From Pseudomonas alloputida (GTDB lineage: Bacteria > Pseudomonadota > Gammaproteobacteria > Pseudomonadales > Pseudomonadaceae): DNA of 64,000 nucleotides. A program made the position numbers and the translations under genes. The notes below the pieces were generated by a model that saw only the letters and a list, made by a program, of their open reading frames with translations, was not told the origin of the DNA and ran no database searches. Positions 18,084 through 27,685 of the stretch are shown in pieces. Each line of letters begins with the position of its first letter. The first letter of the stretch is position 1. The stretch covers positions 903,501-967,500 of the forward strand of contig NZ_CP128540.1 in assembly GCF_021283545.2 (NCBI RefSeq). Direction: 5' to 3'.

Positions 18084-18701
18084 GTGGATGAGGTTTTTTC
18101 CCTGTTTGTAGAGCAAGTTGGTGAGCCGTTTTTTCGACAGGAGGTTCCTCCCTCAAGTCTGGATCGATACAGAGGGATCTTGCCGAACAAATTGTTAGCG
18201 TATTGGAGTGAGCACGGTTGGTGCGGGTATGGTGACGGGATATTTTGGACTGTCAACCCCCAGGAATATGAAGGGGTAACTGCCTCGCTTATCGAAGGCA
18301 CAATATTGGAGAAGCGGGATAGATACCACCTGATCGCTCGCGGCGCATTTGGTGACCTGTATCTCTTTGGAGAGCAAACGGGTTTCTCAGTAAAGATTTT
18401 GGCTCATATTTCACGATACAGGGGCAGTGAATATGAGTTGACGGCGGCGGATATGGACAGGGAAGTGCAAGGTTTCTTCCTTGGCAAAGAGAAGGCGTCT
18501 GTTGACTTTGATGGTATGTTCGAGCCCGCAAAGAAGAAATTGGGCATGCTAAAGCATGATGAAATGTATGGGTTCGTTCCAGCCTTGGCGTTCGGCGGGT
18601 CAAGCGACCTTGCTAACCTCGAGAAGGTTAAGGCAGTGGAACATCTAATACTGCTTTCTCAGATTGCCACCCTCGAACCCTACAGTTTCTCCGACTTCTA
18701 A
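18084..18701 (+). CDS. Second GAD-like/DUF1851 immunity protein (orphan)
   Basis: 205 residues from GTG 18084, with TGAGG eight bases upstream. It is a clear paralogue of the 17118-17741 gene: LLAYWSEHGWCGYGDGIFW, VNPQEYEGVTASLIEGT, and KLGMLKHDEMYGFVPAL line up position by position. It has no intact toxin; only a short remnant precedes it. It may protect against toxins of sister strains, the usual explanation for orphan immunity genes (inference). AT-rich like its paralogue. It converges on cysZ, with a terminator between them. Confidence 0.88.
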   Translation: MDEVFSLFVEQVGEPFFRQEVPPSSLDRYRGILPNKLLAYWSEHGWCGYGDGIFWTVNPQEYEGVTASLIEGTILEKRDRYHLIARGAFGDLYLFGEQTGFSVKILAHISRYRGSEYELTAADMDREVQGFFLGKEKASVDFDGMFEPAKKKLGMLKHDEMYGFVPALAFGGSSDLANLEKVKAVEHLILLSQIATLEPYSFSDF

Positions 18702-18717
18702 AAAGCAATCCGCAAAA

Positions 18718-18738
18718 AGGGGCTGCCCTGCAGCCCCT
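18718..18738. terminator. Bidirectional terminator between immunity gene and cysZ
   Basis: AGGGGCTG-CCCTG-CAGCCCCT stem preceded by an A tract (CAAAAAGG), located between two convergent genes, 16 bp after the immunity stop. Confidence 0.75.
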
Positions 18739-18745
18739 CGCTCCT

Positions 18746-19474
18746 TCAGCTCCGCTCCCGCACCCAGAACAACGTAGCCCCGGCCACTGCCGCCGGCATC
18801 ATCAGCACGTTCACGCCTGGAATCATCAGCGCCAGGTAGGTGATGCCGCCAAAGCCCAGGCTCTGCCAGCGCTTCTGGCGCAGCCAGGCGAGCATGTCCT
18901 GCCAGCTCATCTTGTTGTTGTCCGCCGGGTAGTCGATGTACTGGATGGCCATCATCCACACGCCGAAGATCAGCCATAGCGGCGCAGCCACCACGTTGAC
19001 CACCGGGATCAGCGACAGGACGAAAAGGCCGATGGCGCGTGGCAGGAAGTAGCCCAGCTTGCGCATTTCGCGGCTGAAGGTGCGCGGTACCATGGCTGCC
19101 AGCTCGCCCCAGCTGAAGGCTGGGAAGGTGTCTTCGCCACGCACTACCACCTCGACCTTTTCCGCCAGAAAGCCGTTGAACGGCGCGGCAATGATATTGG
19201 CCACCAAGGTGAAGGTGAAGAACACCATCAGCACCAGCAAGGCAACGAACAGCGGCCAGAGGATGTAGCTGAGGAAGCTAAGCCAGTCAGGCAGCGTGGG
19301 CATCAGGGCATCGAGCCACAGGCCGAACTGGTGGCCGGCGAAGTAGATCAGGCCACCGAACAGCAACAGGTTGACCGCCAGAGGCAGCAGCACGAACAAC
19401 CGCAGGTTGGGGCTCAGCACCAGTTTCAGGCCTTCGCGCAGGTATTGGGGGCCAGAGAGGACAGGGGCTTGCAT
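18746..19474 (-). CDS. cysZ: Sulfate transporter CysZ family
   Basis: 242 residues. Starts [20 protein letters not shown] and contains long hydrophobic helices at about residues 25-50, 65-95, 145-170 and 205-235, the CysZ/EI24 pattern. The signature [16 protein letters not shown] is present, as is the [20 protein letters not shown] segment. CysZ is an inner-membrane sulfate uptake protein feeding cysteine synthesis. It is divergent from trxB across a 330-bp region. Confidence 0.9.
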   Translation of the reverse strand: MQAPVLSGPQYLREGLKLVLSPNLRLFVLLPLAVNLLLFGGLIYFAGHQFGLWLDALMPTLPDWLSFLSYILWPLFVALLVLMVFFTFTLVANIIAAPFNGFLAEKVEVVVRGEDTFPAFSWGELAAMVPRTFSREMRKLGYFLPRAIGLFVLSLIPVVNVVAAPLWLIFGVWMMAIQYIDYPADNNKMSWQDMLAWLRQKRWQSLGFGGITYLALMIPGVNVLMMPAAVAGATLFWVRERS

Positions 19475-19604
19475 CTAGAGACTCCGCAGAGAAGGAAAAC
19501 GCGCTGACCTTACCGAGTTTGCCGCGCCGACGAAAGGCACGCCGTGGGCGGGAAACGGGATGTAACAAAAGCGCCCGGGGCTTGTTTATCGATGAAATCG
19601 CAGC

Positions 19605-19641
19605 ATAGGCGATGCCTATGAGGTGGATTGTCTAAGGATAT
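19605..19641. promoter_or_regulatory. Candidate OxyR operator upstream of trxB
   Basis: ATAG-N7-CTAT at 19605-19619 is a perfect OxyR motif. After exactly 7 bp a second, weaker copy follows at 19627-19641 (ATTG-N7-ATAT). Two such elements spaced by 7 bp form the known OxyR tetramer operator (ATAGnt-nnnan-CTAT twice). It ends right before the presumed trxB -35 region. trxB is an OxyR target in other pseudomonads, as I recall. This site and the promoter below are the main content of the 330-bp gap 19475-19804. Confidence 0.65.
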
Positions 19642-19670
19642 TTCCTTAATCTTTGCGACCTCGCTACAGT
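19642..19670 (+). promoter_or_regulatory. Candidate trxB promoter
   Basis: TTCCTT (19642-19647) and TACAGT (19665-19670) are separated by 17 bp. The -35 is poor, as expected for an activator-dependent promoter, and abuts the OxyR-like site. The start would lie about 130 bp upstream of trxB. Confidence 0.4.
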
Positions 19671-19708
19671 GCGCTCAACTTTTCGCTTTGCGGGCCTGCG
19701 CGTTTTAG

Positions 19709-20767
<1,059 letters not shown>

Positions 20768-20797
20768 TCTGAGAAAAAGGGGTGCAAAGCGCCCCCA

Positions 20798-20828
20798 ATA
20801 AAAAACCGGCCAAGCGCCGGTTTTTTAT
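20798..20828. terminator. Bidirectional terminator between trxB and nadC
   Basis: A/T-flanked stem AAAAAACCGGC-CAAGC-GCCGGTTTTTT. Tracts of A and T on both sides fit termination of both convergent genes. Confidence 0.92.
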
Positions 20829-20842
20829 TGCCTGCAATCAGC

Positions 20843-21706
<864 letters not shown>

Positions 21707-21934
21707 CTAGGTGCCCGCGATTATAGGGCAGGGGGCCGGTGTGTACAGCCGCCTTGGCGCTGACCTTTGGTCGGGCGTCGTGAGTAATCGGAGCAGATCA
21801 GGGTCATTAGCCAGCCAGCGAAACGGCGCTGGTAGCTATGCGATTTTTTACCGATAATGGCGACTAGTATTTGGCGTCATAGCTTTGACGATTTTTCAGC
21901 CCTTTCGGGCAAGACACCCTGCAAGGAGTCCAGG

Positions 21935-24094
21935 ATGCAAAAAGAAGGCAAGGTGGTGCCCTTGGCGGCAACCATCGACCGAGGGGGGCGTACGCCTCAT
22001 CCTTGCCTTCCGGTCTTGTTGCTGCAGGTGCGCGACAAGGCCGCGTTGCAGTTGCGTCAGGGCCTGCAGGACTTGTTCGACAATGCCGATGACACGCTCT
22101 TCGAAATGGCCGACAAGGCCTTCGACCGCGGTGACCAGAACCTGTACTTCGAAGCCATGCGTGACCTGCGCCTGAAGCGCAAGAGCATCGAGCGTGGTTT
22201 TCTGGATACGTTCCATGATGCTTTCCTCCGCGCCGGCCAGGTCGACTTGCTGGCAAACCTGGCCCAGCCGGGCAAGCCGCGCAGCAAGGCTCAAATGGAA
22301 CGGGCCGCCGCCATCGAGGGCATGGTGGCGCGGGTGCTGTCACGCGATGGCGTCGCCCTGCAGCAACTGGGTCTGCGCCTGCAGGCATTGCTCGACCGCC
22401 CCCTGTACGAGCAGCACAACCCATTGGGGCCAGCCGCGCTGTGTCGTTACTTCCTCGACGCCGGGCGTAATCTGGGCGTTGGCCTGCGGGTCAAGCTGGT
22501 GCTGCTGAAGCTGTTCGAGCGTTATGTGCTGCGCGATGTCGATGTGATCTATGGCGAAGCCAACCAGTTGCTGGCCGCTGCCGGCGTACTGCCCGAGCTG
22601 CAACCGGCGCCGCGCCGGCGTGCCGAAGACCGGCGCATGCGTGTGCGACCCGGGCCGGCGAACCTTGGCCAGGAGGAGGGGGCGGACGCCGCAGGGCAGG
22701 CGTTGTTTGCCTCGTTGCAGGCACTGCTGGCGCCGGTGCGCGGGCAGTTCGCTCCGCGCTTGCAAGCGGTGGCTGCCGCCCAGCCGATCAGTACCGCCGA
22801 CCTGCTCCGGCTGCTGTCGCATTTGCAGCGCTATGTGCCCGCCACGTACGAGGCCGATGACTTCGAGCTCGGCCAGCAGCTTGAGCAGCTGCTGTTGCGG
22901 GTCAGCGTGCGCAGCGGTACGCGTCGACGCCTTCACGTGGCTGACGAAGACATGATCAACCTGGTTGGCCTGCTGTTCGCGTTCATCCACAACGACGACA
23001 ACCTGCCGGCCAGCCTGCGGGCGCTGATTACGCGCCTTCATATTCCCCTGCTCAAGGTGGCATTACTGGACAAGGGGCTGTTCAGCCGGAGTAGCCACCC
23101 GGCGCGCCGTTTGCTCAACGAAATCGCCGGCGCCGCGATTGGCTGGGAGTGCGGCAGCGAGTGCCAGCGTGACAGCTTGCACATGCGGGTAGAGCGTATC
23201 GTCCAGCGCTTGCTCAATGATTTTGCCGACGATGCCAGCCTGTTCGCCGAGCTGCTCGACGACTTCCTGGCATTCAATCAGGACGAACGGCGACGTAACG
23301 AGTTGCTGGAGCAACGCACTCGCGACGCCGAAGAAGGCCGTGCCCGGGCAATGCAGGCCAGGCAGCAGGTGCAGCACGTGCTCAACCAGCGCCTGCGCGG
23401 TCGGGTATTGCCGCAGGTGGTGGTGCAAATGCTGGTGCAGGCCTGGAGCCAGGTACTGCTGTTGGCTTGGCTGAAACAGGGCGAGGCCTCACAGGCCTGG
23501 CGCGACGCAGTGCAGACGATGGACATGCTGCTGGCCAGCATCACCCCGCCACATGAGCCGCAAGCCTTGCTGCAGCAGGTGCCAGGCCTGCTCAAGGCGC
23601 TGCGCGATGGCCTGGCAAGCGTAGCTCTGGACGCGGTGGCGACCCGCGAGTTCTTCCTGCAACTGGAACAGTTGCACCTGCGCGCCTGCGCAGGTAAAGA
23701 GGCGCTGCCGAGCGGGGAGGGCCAATCCTTGGGCGATGTGCTGGTAGAACAAGAGATTGTGCTGACGATTGCCGAAGAACCCGCCTGCGTGCCCCTGCAC
23801 ACTGCCGACGGGCAGGCTGCAGCGCTGCGCCAGGCGCAACGCCTGCGTATCGGCACCTGGGTCGAGGTGCTCGACGAGGATGAGCCACTGCGCTGCAAGC
23901 TGGTCGCGCGCATCGACAGCAGTGACAGGCTGGTGTTCGCCAACCGGACCGGCATGAAAGTGCGCGAGTGGAGCAGTGCCAGCCTGGCCCAGGCACTGCA
24001 GCGGCACGAAGTGCGCGTGCTGGATGATCGCCTGTTGTTCGAACGGGCGCTGGAGGCGGTACTTGAAAGCTTGCGGCAAGGGCAGGCGCAATAG
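21935..24094 (+). CDS. DUF1631 family protein
   Basis: 719 residues from ATG 21935 (AAGGAG upstream). Recognised as DUF1631 from the N-terminal KAALQLRQGLQDLFDNADDT and YFEAMRDLRLKRKSIERGF segments and the C-terminal region with LRIGTWVEVLDEDEPLRCKL and RLVFANRTGMKVREW, which looks like a PilZ-like beta-barrel. Otherwise mostly helical and soluble. It sits between nadC and ampD, as in other pseudomonads. Function not established; the PilZ-like end makes a cyclic-di-GMP or regulatory role possible, which is inference only. Confidence 0.8.
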   Translation: MQKEGKVVPLAATIDRGGRTPHPCLPVLLLQVRDKAALQLRQGLQDLFDNADDTLFEMADKAFDRGDQNLYFEAMRDLRLKRKSIERGFLDTFHDAFLRAGQVDLLANLAQPGKPRSKAQMERAAAIEGMVARVLSRDGVALQQLGLRLQALLDRPLYEQHNPLGPAALCRYFLDAGRNLGVGLRVKLVLLKLFERYVLRDVDVIYGEANQLLAAAGVLPELQPAPRRRAEDRRMRVRPGPANLGQEEGADAAGQALFASLQALLAPVRGQFAPRLQAVAAAQPISTADLLRLLSHLQRYVPATYEADDFELGQQLEQLLLRVSVRSGTRRRLHVADEDMINLVGLLFAFIHNDDNLPASLRALITRLHIPLLKVALLDKGLFSRSSHPARRLLNEIAGAAIGWECGSECQRDSLHMRVERIVQRLLNDFADDASLFAELLDDFLAFNQDERRRNELLEQRTRDAEEGRARAMQARQQVQHVLNQRLRGRVLPQVVVQMLVQAWSQVLLLAWLKQGEASQAWRDAVQTMDMLLASITPPHEPQALLQQVPGLLKALRDGLASVALDAVATREFFLQLEQLHLRACAGKEALPSGEGQSLGDVLVEQEIVLTIAEEPACVPLHTADGQAAALRQAQRLRIGTWVEVLDEDEPLRCKLVARIDSSDRLVFANRTGMKVREWSSASLAQALQRHEVRVLDDRLLFERALEAVLESLRQGQAQ

Positions 24095-24182
24095 GCCGAC
24101 GCATTACAATCATTCACATGCACACGGCGTTGGCCGCAGGGCATACTGTGGGCATGTTCACGGCGTTTTTCAGGATCTGCCC

Positions 24183-24755
24183 ATGCAATTGGACTATGCC
24201 ACTGGCTGGTTCCACGGAATCGGAATCACCCACTGCCCATCGCCGAACTTCAATGCGCGCCCCGAAGGCGAATCGATTTCCCTGCTGGTGATCCACAACA
24301 TCAGTCTGCCCCCGGCCTGTTTCGGCACGGGCAAGGTGCAGCAATTCTTCCAGAACCGCCTGGCCCCTGATGAACACCCGTATTTTGCCAGCATCAACCA
24401 CCTGACCGTGTCGGCGCACCTGTTCGTCGAGCGTGACGGCGCGGTGACTCAGTTCGTGTCGTTGCATGACCGTGCCTGGCATGCGGGTGTGTCGAGCTTT
24501 GACGGGCGCGAAGGCTGTAACGACTTTTCCATCGGCATCGAGCTGGAAGGCACCGACGACCTGCCCTATACCGATGCCCAGTATGCGGTGCTGGAGCAAC
24601 TCACCCGGCACATCCGCAGTGCCTGGCCAGCCATCGACCTGAACCGCATTCAGGGCCACAGCGACATTGCCCCGCAGCGCAAGACCGACCCCGGCCCGGC
24701 CTTCGACTGGTCGCGCTACCGCCAGGCGCTGCAGCACAACGAGGACAAGGCATGA
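24183..24755 (+). CDS. ampD: 1,6-anhydro-N-acetylmuramyl-L-alanine amidase AmpD
   Basis: 190 residues from ATG 24183. Zinc ligands and catalytic residues are in LLVIHNISLPP, EGCNDFSIGIELEGTDD, and GHSDIAPQRKTDPGPAF. It cleaves the peptide from anhydro-muropeptides during cytosolic cell-wall recycling; its loss raises AmpC beta-lactamase expression. The ampE start overlaps its stop (ATGA), the conserved ampDE operon. Confidence 0.96.
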   Translation: MQLDYATGWFHGIGITHCPSPNFNARPEGESISLLVIHNISLPPACFGTGKVQQFFQNRLAPDEHPYFASINHLTVSAHLFVERDGAVTQFVSLHDRAWHAGVSSFDGREGCNDFSIGIELEGTDDLPYTDAQYAVLEQLTRHIRSAWPAIDLNRIQGHSDIAPQRKTDPGPAFDWSRYRQALQHNEDKA

Positions 24756-25582
24756 GTTTTCTGGTGTTGTTGCTGGCGCTGTGGGTCGAGAAGTTTTCGG
24801 CCCTGCGCCATCAGGTGCAGCGCGACGGGTTCTTTATTGGCGAACTGGTGCGTCTGGAACGCAACGGCAAGGTGCACCCATGGTGGACGTTGGCCATCCT
24901 GGTGTTGGCGCCGGTAGCGCTGCTGGTGTTGCTGCTGCATGTGCTGGAGCCGGTGGCCTATGGTCTGCTGGCGTTGCCGGTGCACCTGCTGGTGCTGATC
25001 TACAGCCTGGGCCGCGGCGATGCCAAGGCATCGCTTGGGGCGTTTCGTGATGCCTGGCGGCGGGGGGACGATCAGGCGGCGCTGCACGCGGCCGAGCGCG
25101 ACCTGGGCCTGGTGGCCGATGAACCGCACAGCTTGCTGGTGCGGGTGCAGGGTAACTTGCTGTGGCAGGTTTACCAGGGCTTTTTTGCGGTGATCTTCTG
25201 GTATTTCGTACTGGGCCCTGGCGCTGCGCTGGCTTATCGATTGTTGGCGCTGTGTAGTGAGCACAGCAAGCAGCCGGCTTTGAAGGCGCGTGCCGAGCAG
25301 TTGCGGCACATCATGGACTGGTTGCCGGTGCGGGCGTTGGCGTTGAGCTTTGCCCTGGTGGGCAACTTCCTCGCGGTGACACGGGTGATGCTGCACGAGG
25401 TGCTCAACTGGCACATCAGCGCCGGGCACCTGGTGGCTCGGGTGGGGCGGATTGCCGATGACATTCCCGAAGAAGAGGACAGCCAGCGCGGTTTGGGGCG
25501 GCTGGACAGTCTGTGGGAACTGCTGTTGCGCTGTGCAGTGCTGTGGTATGCCGGGTTCGCGCTGTGGACCGTGCTGGTCTGA
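24752..25582 (+). CDS. ampE: AmpE inner-membrane regulatory protein
   Basis: 276 residues, beginning inside the ampD stop codon. Membrane segments are visible at about residues 1-15, 46-90, 140-165, 195-215 and 255-276. Characteristic stretches include LWVEKFSALRHQVQRDGFF and FFAVIFWYFVLGPGAALAYR. It is an inner-membrane protein of the CobD/AmpE-related group, translated with AmpD; its role in beta-lactamase induction signalling is only partly known. Confidence 0.93.
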   Translation: MSFLVLLLALWVEKFSALRHQVQRDGFFIGELVRLERNGKVHPWWTLAILVLAPVALLVLLLHVLEPVAYGLLALPVHLLVLIYSLGRGDAKASLGAFRDAWRRGDDQAALHAAERDLGLVADEPHSLLVRVQGNLLWQVYQGFFAVIFWYFVLGPGAALAYRLLALCSEHSKQPALKARAEQLRHIMDWLPVRALALSFALVGNFLAVTRVMLHEVLNWHISAGHLVARVGRIADDIPEEEDSQRGLGRLDSLWELLLRCAVLWYAGFALWTVLV

Positions 25583-25626
25583 TTCGGGGCCAATCGCATC
25601 CCACGCGAATCCCGGTCACCCGAGCT

Positions 25627-26403
25627 TCACCAGCCGAACAACGTGCAAGCATTGCGGGTGCTGGCCTGTGCCAGCACCTCGACATCCAGCCCCATCACGT
25701 GCGCAAGCGCCGTGGCAATTTCCGGCAGATGCTCCGGGCTGTTGCGTACCCCCGGGTACATCGCCGGTGCCATGTCCGGTGAGTCAGTCTCCAGCACCAC
25801 ACTTTCCAGTGGCAGCCGCGCCAAGGTCTTGCGCAGCCGCAGCGCCTGCGGCCAGGTACCCGCACCGCCCAACCCCAGCAGGAAGCCCAGCTTGATGTAC
25901 TCGCGGGCCTCTTCGTAGCTGCCGGCAAACGCATGAATCACCCCCGCCCGTGCTGGCTTGTAGCGCTTGAGTGTGGCAATCACCTGGGCATGGCTGCGGC
26001 GCACGTGCAGCAGGGCCGGTAGTTCGAAGTCGCAAGCCATCTGCAGTTGCGCTTCGAACAGCGCCTGCTGGCGGGTCTTGTCAAGGTCTGCGAGGTAATA
26101 GTCCAGGCCGAACTCACCTACGGCACATAGCCGCGGGTTGTCGCGCAGGCGCTCCAGCCACTCGCGCAGTTGCACCAGGTGCTCAGGGCGATGCTGGTCG
26201 AGGTAGACCGGGTGCAGGCCAAGCGCGGCGAACAGGCGCGGCTCGGCGCAGGCCAGTTCCCACACCCGCTGGAAATTCGCCTGGTACACCCCCAGCACCA
26301 CCATTCGCTCCAGCCCACGCGCCGCCGCGTTGGCCAGCAGGCGCGGGCGGTCGGCGTCGAAGTCGGGGAAGTCCAGGTGGGTGTGGGTGTCGATCAGGCG
26401 CAT
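25627..26403 (-). CDS. TatD family metal-dependent hydrolase/DNase
   Basis: 258 residues. Metal ligands appear in IDTHTHLDFPDFD, AVGEFGLDYYL, LPALLHVRRSHAQV, VIHAFAGSYEEA and VVLETDSPDMAP, the full TatD set. It probably acts as a 3'-5' exonuclease or related hydrolase. Its start is 2 bp from the end of fruR on the same strand, so both are read as one unit; the functional link with fructose is not obvious, and the pairing is conserved in pseudomonads as I recall. Confidence 0.92.
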   Translation of the reverse strand: MRLIDTHTHLDFPDFDADRPRLLANAAARGLERMVVLGVYQANFQRVWELACAEPRLFAALGLHPVYLDQHRPEHLVQLREWLERLRDNPRLCAVGEFGLDYYLADLDKTRQQALFEAQLQMACDFELPALLHVRRSHAQVIATLKRYKPARAGVIHAFAGSYEEAREYIKLGFLLGLGGAGTWPQALRLRKTLARLPLESVVLETDSPDMAPAMYPGVRNSPEHLPEIATALAHVMGLDVEVLAQASTRNACTLFGW

Positions 26404-26405
26404 GT

Positions 26406-27401
26406 TCAGGCCACTGAGATGCGTTGCTTGAAGGTGCGGCCAACGGCGTGCACGCCGGGTTCATAGCGTTTTTCCTCGATGGCGGCCAGTGCCAGTTCAA
26501 GCGCAGTGGCGGCAATCTGGCCATGCTGCTGGGCCATGGCATTGACCGGCAGCGGCAGGAAGTCGAGCAACTGGTTGTCGCCAAAGGTACCCAGCTGCAG
26601 TTGGCGCGAGTCGACCGGGCGCGCCTGGAGGGTGTCGAACACGCCCTGCAACAGCACGTACGAAGTGGTCACCAGAGCATCCGGCAGGCCGCCCAGGTCG
26701 TCGATCAGTTGCTGCATCAGGCGTTGGCCGCACTCACGGCTGAACGCTTCGCCCTGATAGCGGCGCACTTCGCCGGTATAGCCTTGCAGGGCTTCGTCGA
26801 ATCCGCCGGCACGCGCCTGGCTAACCGACAGCTCGGGGCGTGCGCCTATCAGGGCGATGCTGCGTGGGGCCGAGCTGAGCAGGCTGGCGGCCAGCTGGCG
26901 GCTGGCATCGCGGTCGTCGCTGATCACCGAGCAGAAGTGTGCGGGGTCCAGACGGCGGTCGATGGCAATCACCGGCAGGCCTTTGTCCTGCAGCTCGCGG
27001 TAGCTGTCATCTTCTGGCGGCAGGCAACTGGCAACGAACAGCGCATCGCATCGGCGCGCACGGAACAGTTGCTGCAGTTGGCGCTCGCTGTCTGGCTGGT
27101 CATCGCTGCTGGCGATCAGCAGCTGGTAGCCGCGGGCGCGTGCGCCTTGCTCCAGTTGCTTGGCAATGCGGGCGTAGCTGGGGTTCTCCAGATCCGGGAG
27201 AATGAAGCCCAGGGTGCGGGTATGCCGGCTGCGCAGCCCAGCAGCCTGCGGGTTGGGGGTGAAGCCGTGGGCTTCGACCACCGCGCGTACCCGCTCGACA
27301 GTACTGTTACTGATGCGCTGCTGTTCAGCCTTGCCATTGATGACGTAGCTGGCAGTGGTCACGGACACACCGGCCAGACGGGCGATATCGCTGAGTTTCA
27401 C
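26406..27401 (-). CDS. fruR: Fructose repressor FruR/Cra, LacI family
   Basis: 331 residues from GTG 27401, with AAGGAAA upstream on the coding strand. The LacI helix-turn-helix begins at once (MKLSDIARLAGVSVTTASYV) with hinge INGKAEQQRIS, and the C-terminal periplasmic-binding-like domain contains RTLGFILPDLENPSYARIAK and FGDNQLLDFLPLPVNAMAQ. In P. putida Cra represses the fructose operon and is released by fructose 1-phosphate. It is divergent from fruB, with a matching operator between them at 27559-27570. Confidence 0.95.
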   Translation of the reverse strand: MKLSDIARLAGVSVTTASYVINGKAEQQRISNSTVERVRAVVEAHGFTPNPQAAGLRSRHTRTLGFILPDLENPSYARIAKQLEQGARARGYQLLIASSDDQPDSERQLQQLFRARRCDALFVASCLPPEDDSYRELQDKGLPVIAIDRRLDPAHFCSVISDDRDASRQLAASLLSSAPRSIALIGARPELSVSQARAGGFDEALQGYTGEVRRYQGEAFSRECGQRLMQQLIDDLGGLPDALVTTSYVLLQGVFDTLQARPVDSRQLQLGTFGDNQLLDFLPLPVNAMAQQHGQIAATALELALAAIEEKRYEPGVHAVGRTFKQRISVA

Positions 27402-27558
27402 CGAATTTTCCTTGTTATTACCGGGGCTGCCTGTAAGGCCGGACCGGGTAGTTTGACCCGGTACAGGCATCACGCGCAGACGACCATTGTCGCAATTGTC
27501 CGACAGGATGGGGCTTTTTACTGGGCAGATTATCGAGTAACGTGGCCGTCTGGTCAGA

Positions 27559-27570
27559 TTAAACGTTTCA
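27559..27570. promoter_or_regulatory. Cra/FruR operator in front of fruBKA
   Basis: TTAAACGTTTCA (27559-27570), extended as GATTAAACGTTTCAGC, is the sequence I recall as the P. putida Cra operator at the fruB promoter. It lies in the divergent fruR-fruB region, 116 bp upstream of fruB. Confidence 0.85.
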
Positions 27571-27629
27571 GCTGCCGAATTTTCTGCCTCGGCTGCCACC
27601 CGCGCAAGGTTGCTGAACTGGCCCTTTAT

Positions 27630-27640
27630 GTGAATTTCAC
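27630..27640. promoter_or_regulatory. Short palindrome in the fruB leader
   Basis: GTGAATTTCAC is a perfect 11-bp palindrome 46 bp upstream of the fruB start. It could be part of the promoter region or a second regulator site; no regulator is assigned. Confidence 0.25.
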
Positions 27641-27685
27641 AACAATACTCCAGTACCCGAACGGGAACTGCAAAAGGAGAAGGTC

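Noticed and set aside
16103..18710. Insertion sequence or prophage as the source of the AT-rich island
   Set aside because: No transposase, integrase, terminal inverted repeats or tRNA gene is present; the only flanking repeats are the duplicated chemotaxis gene end.
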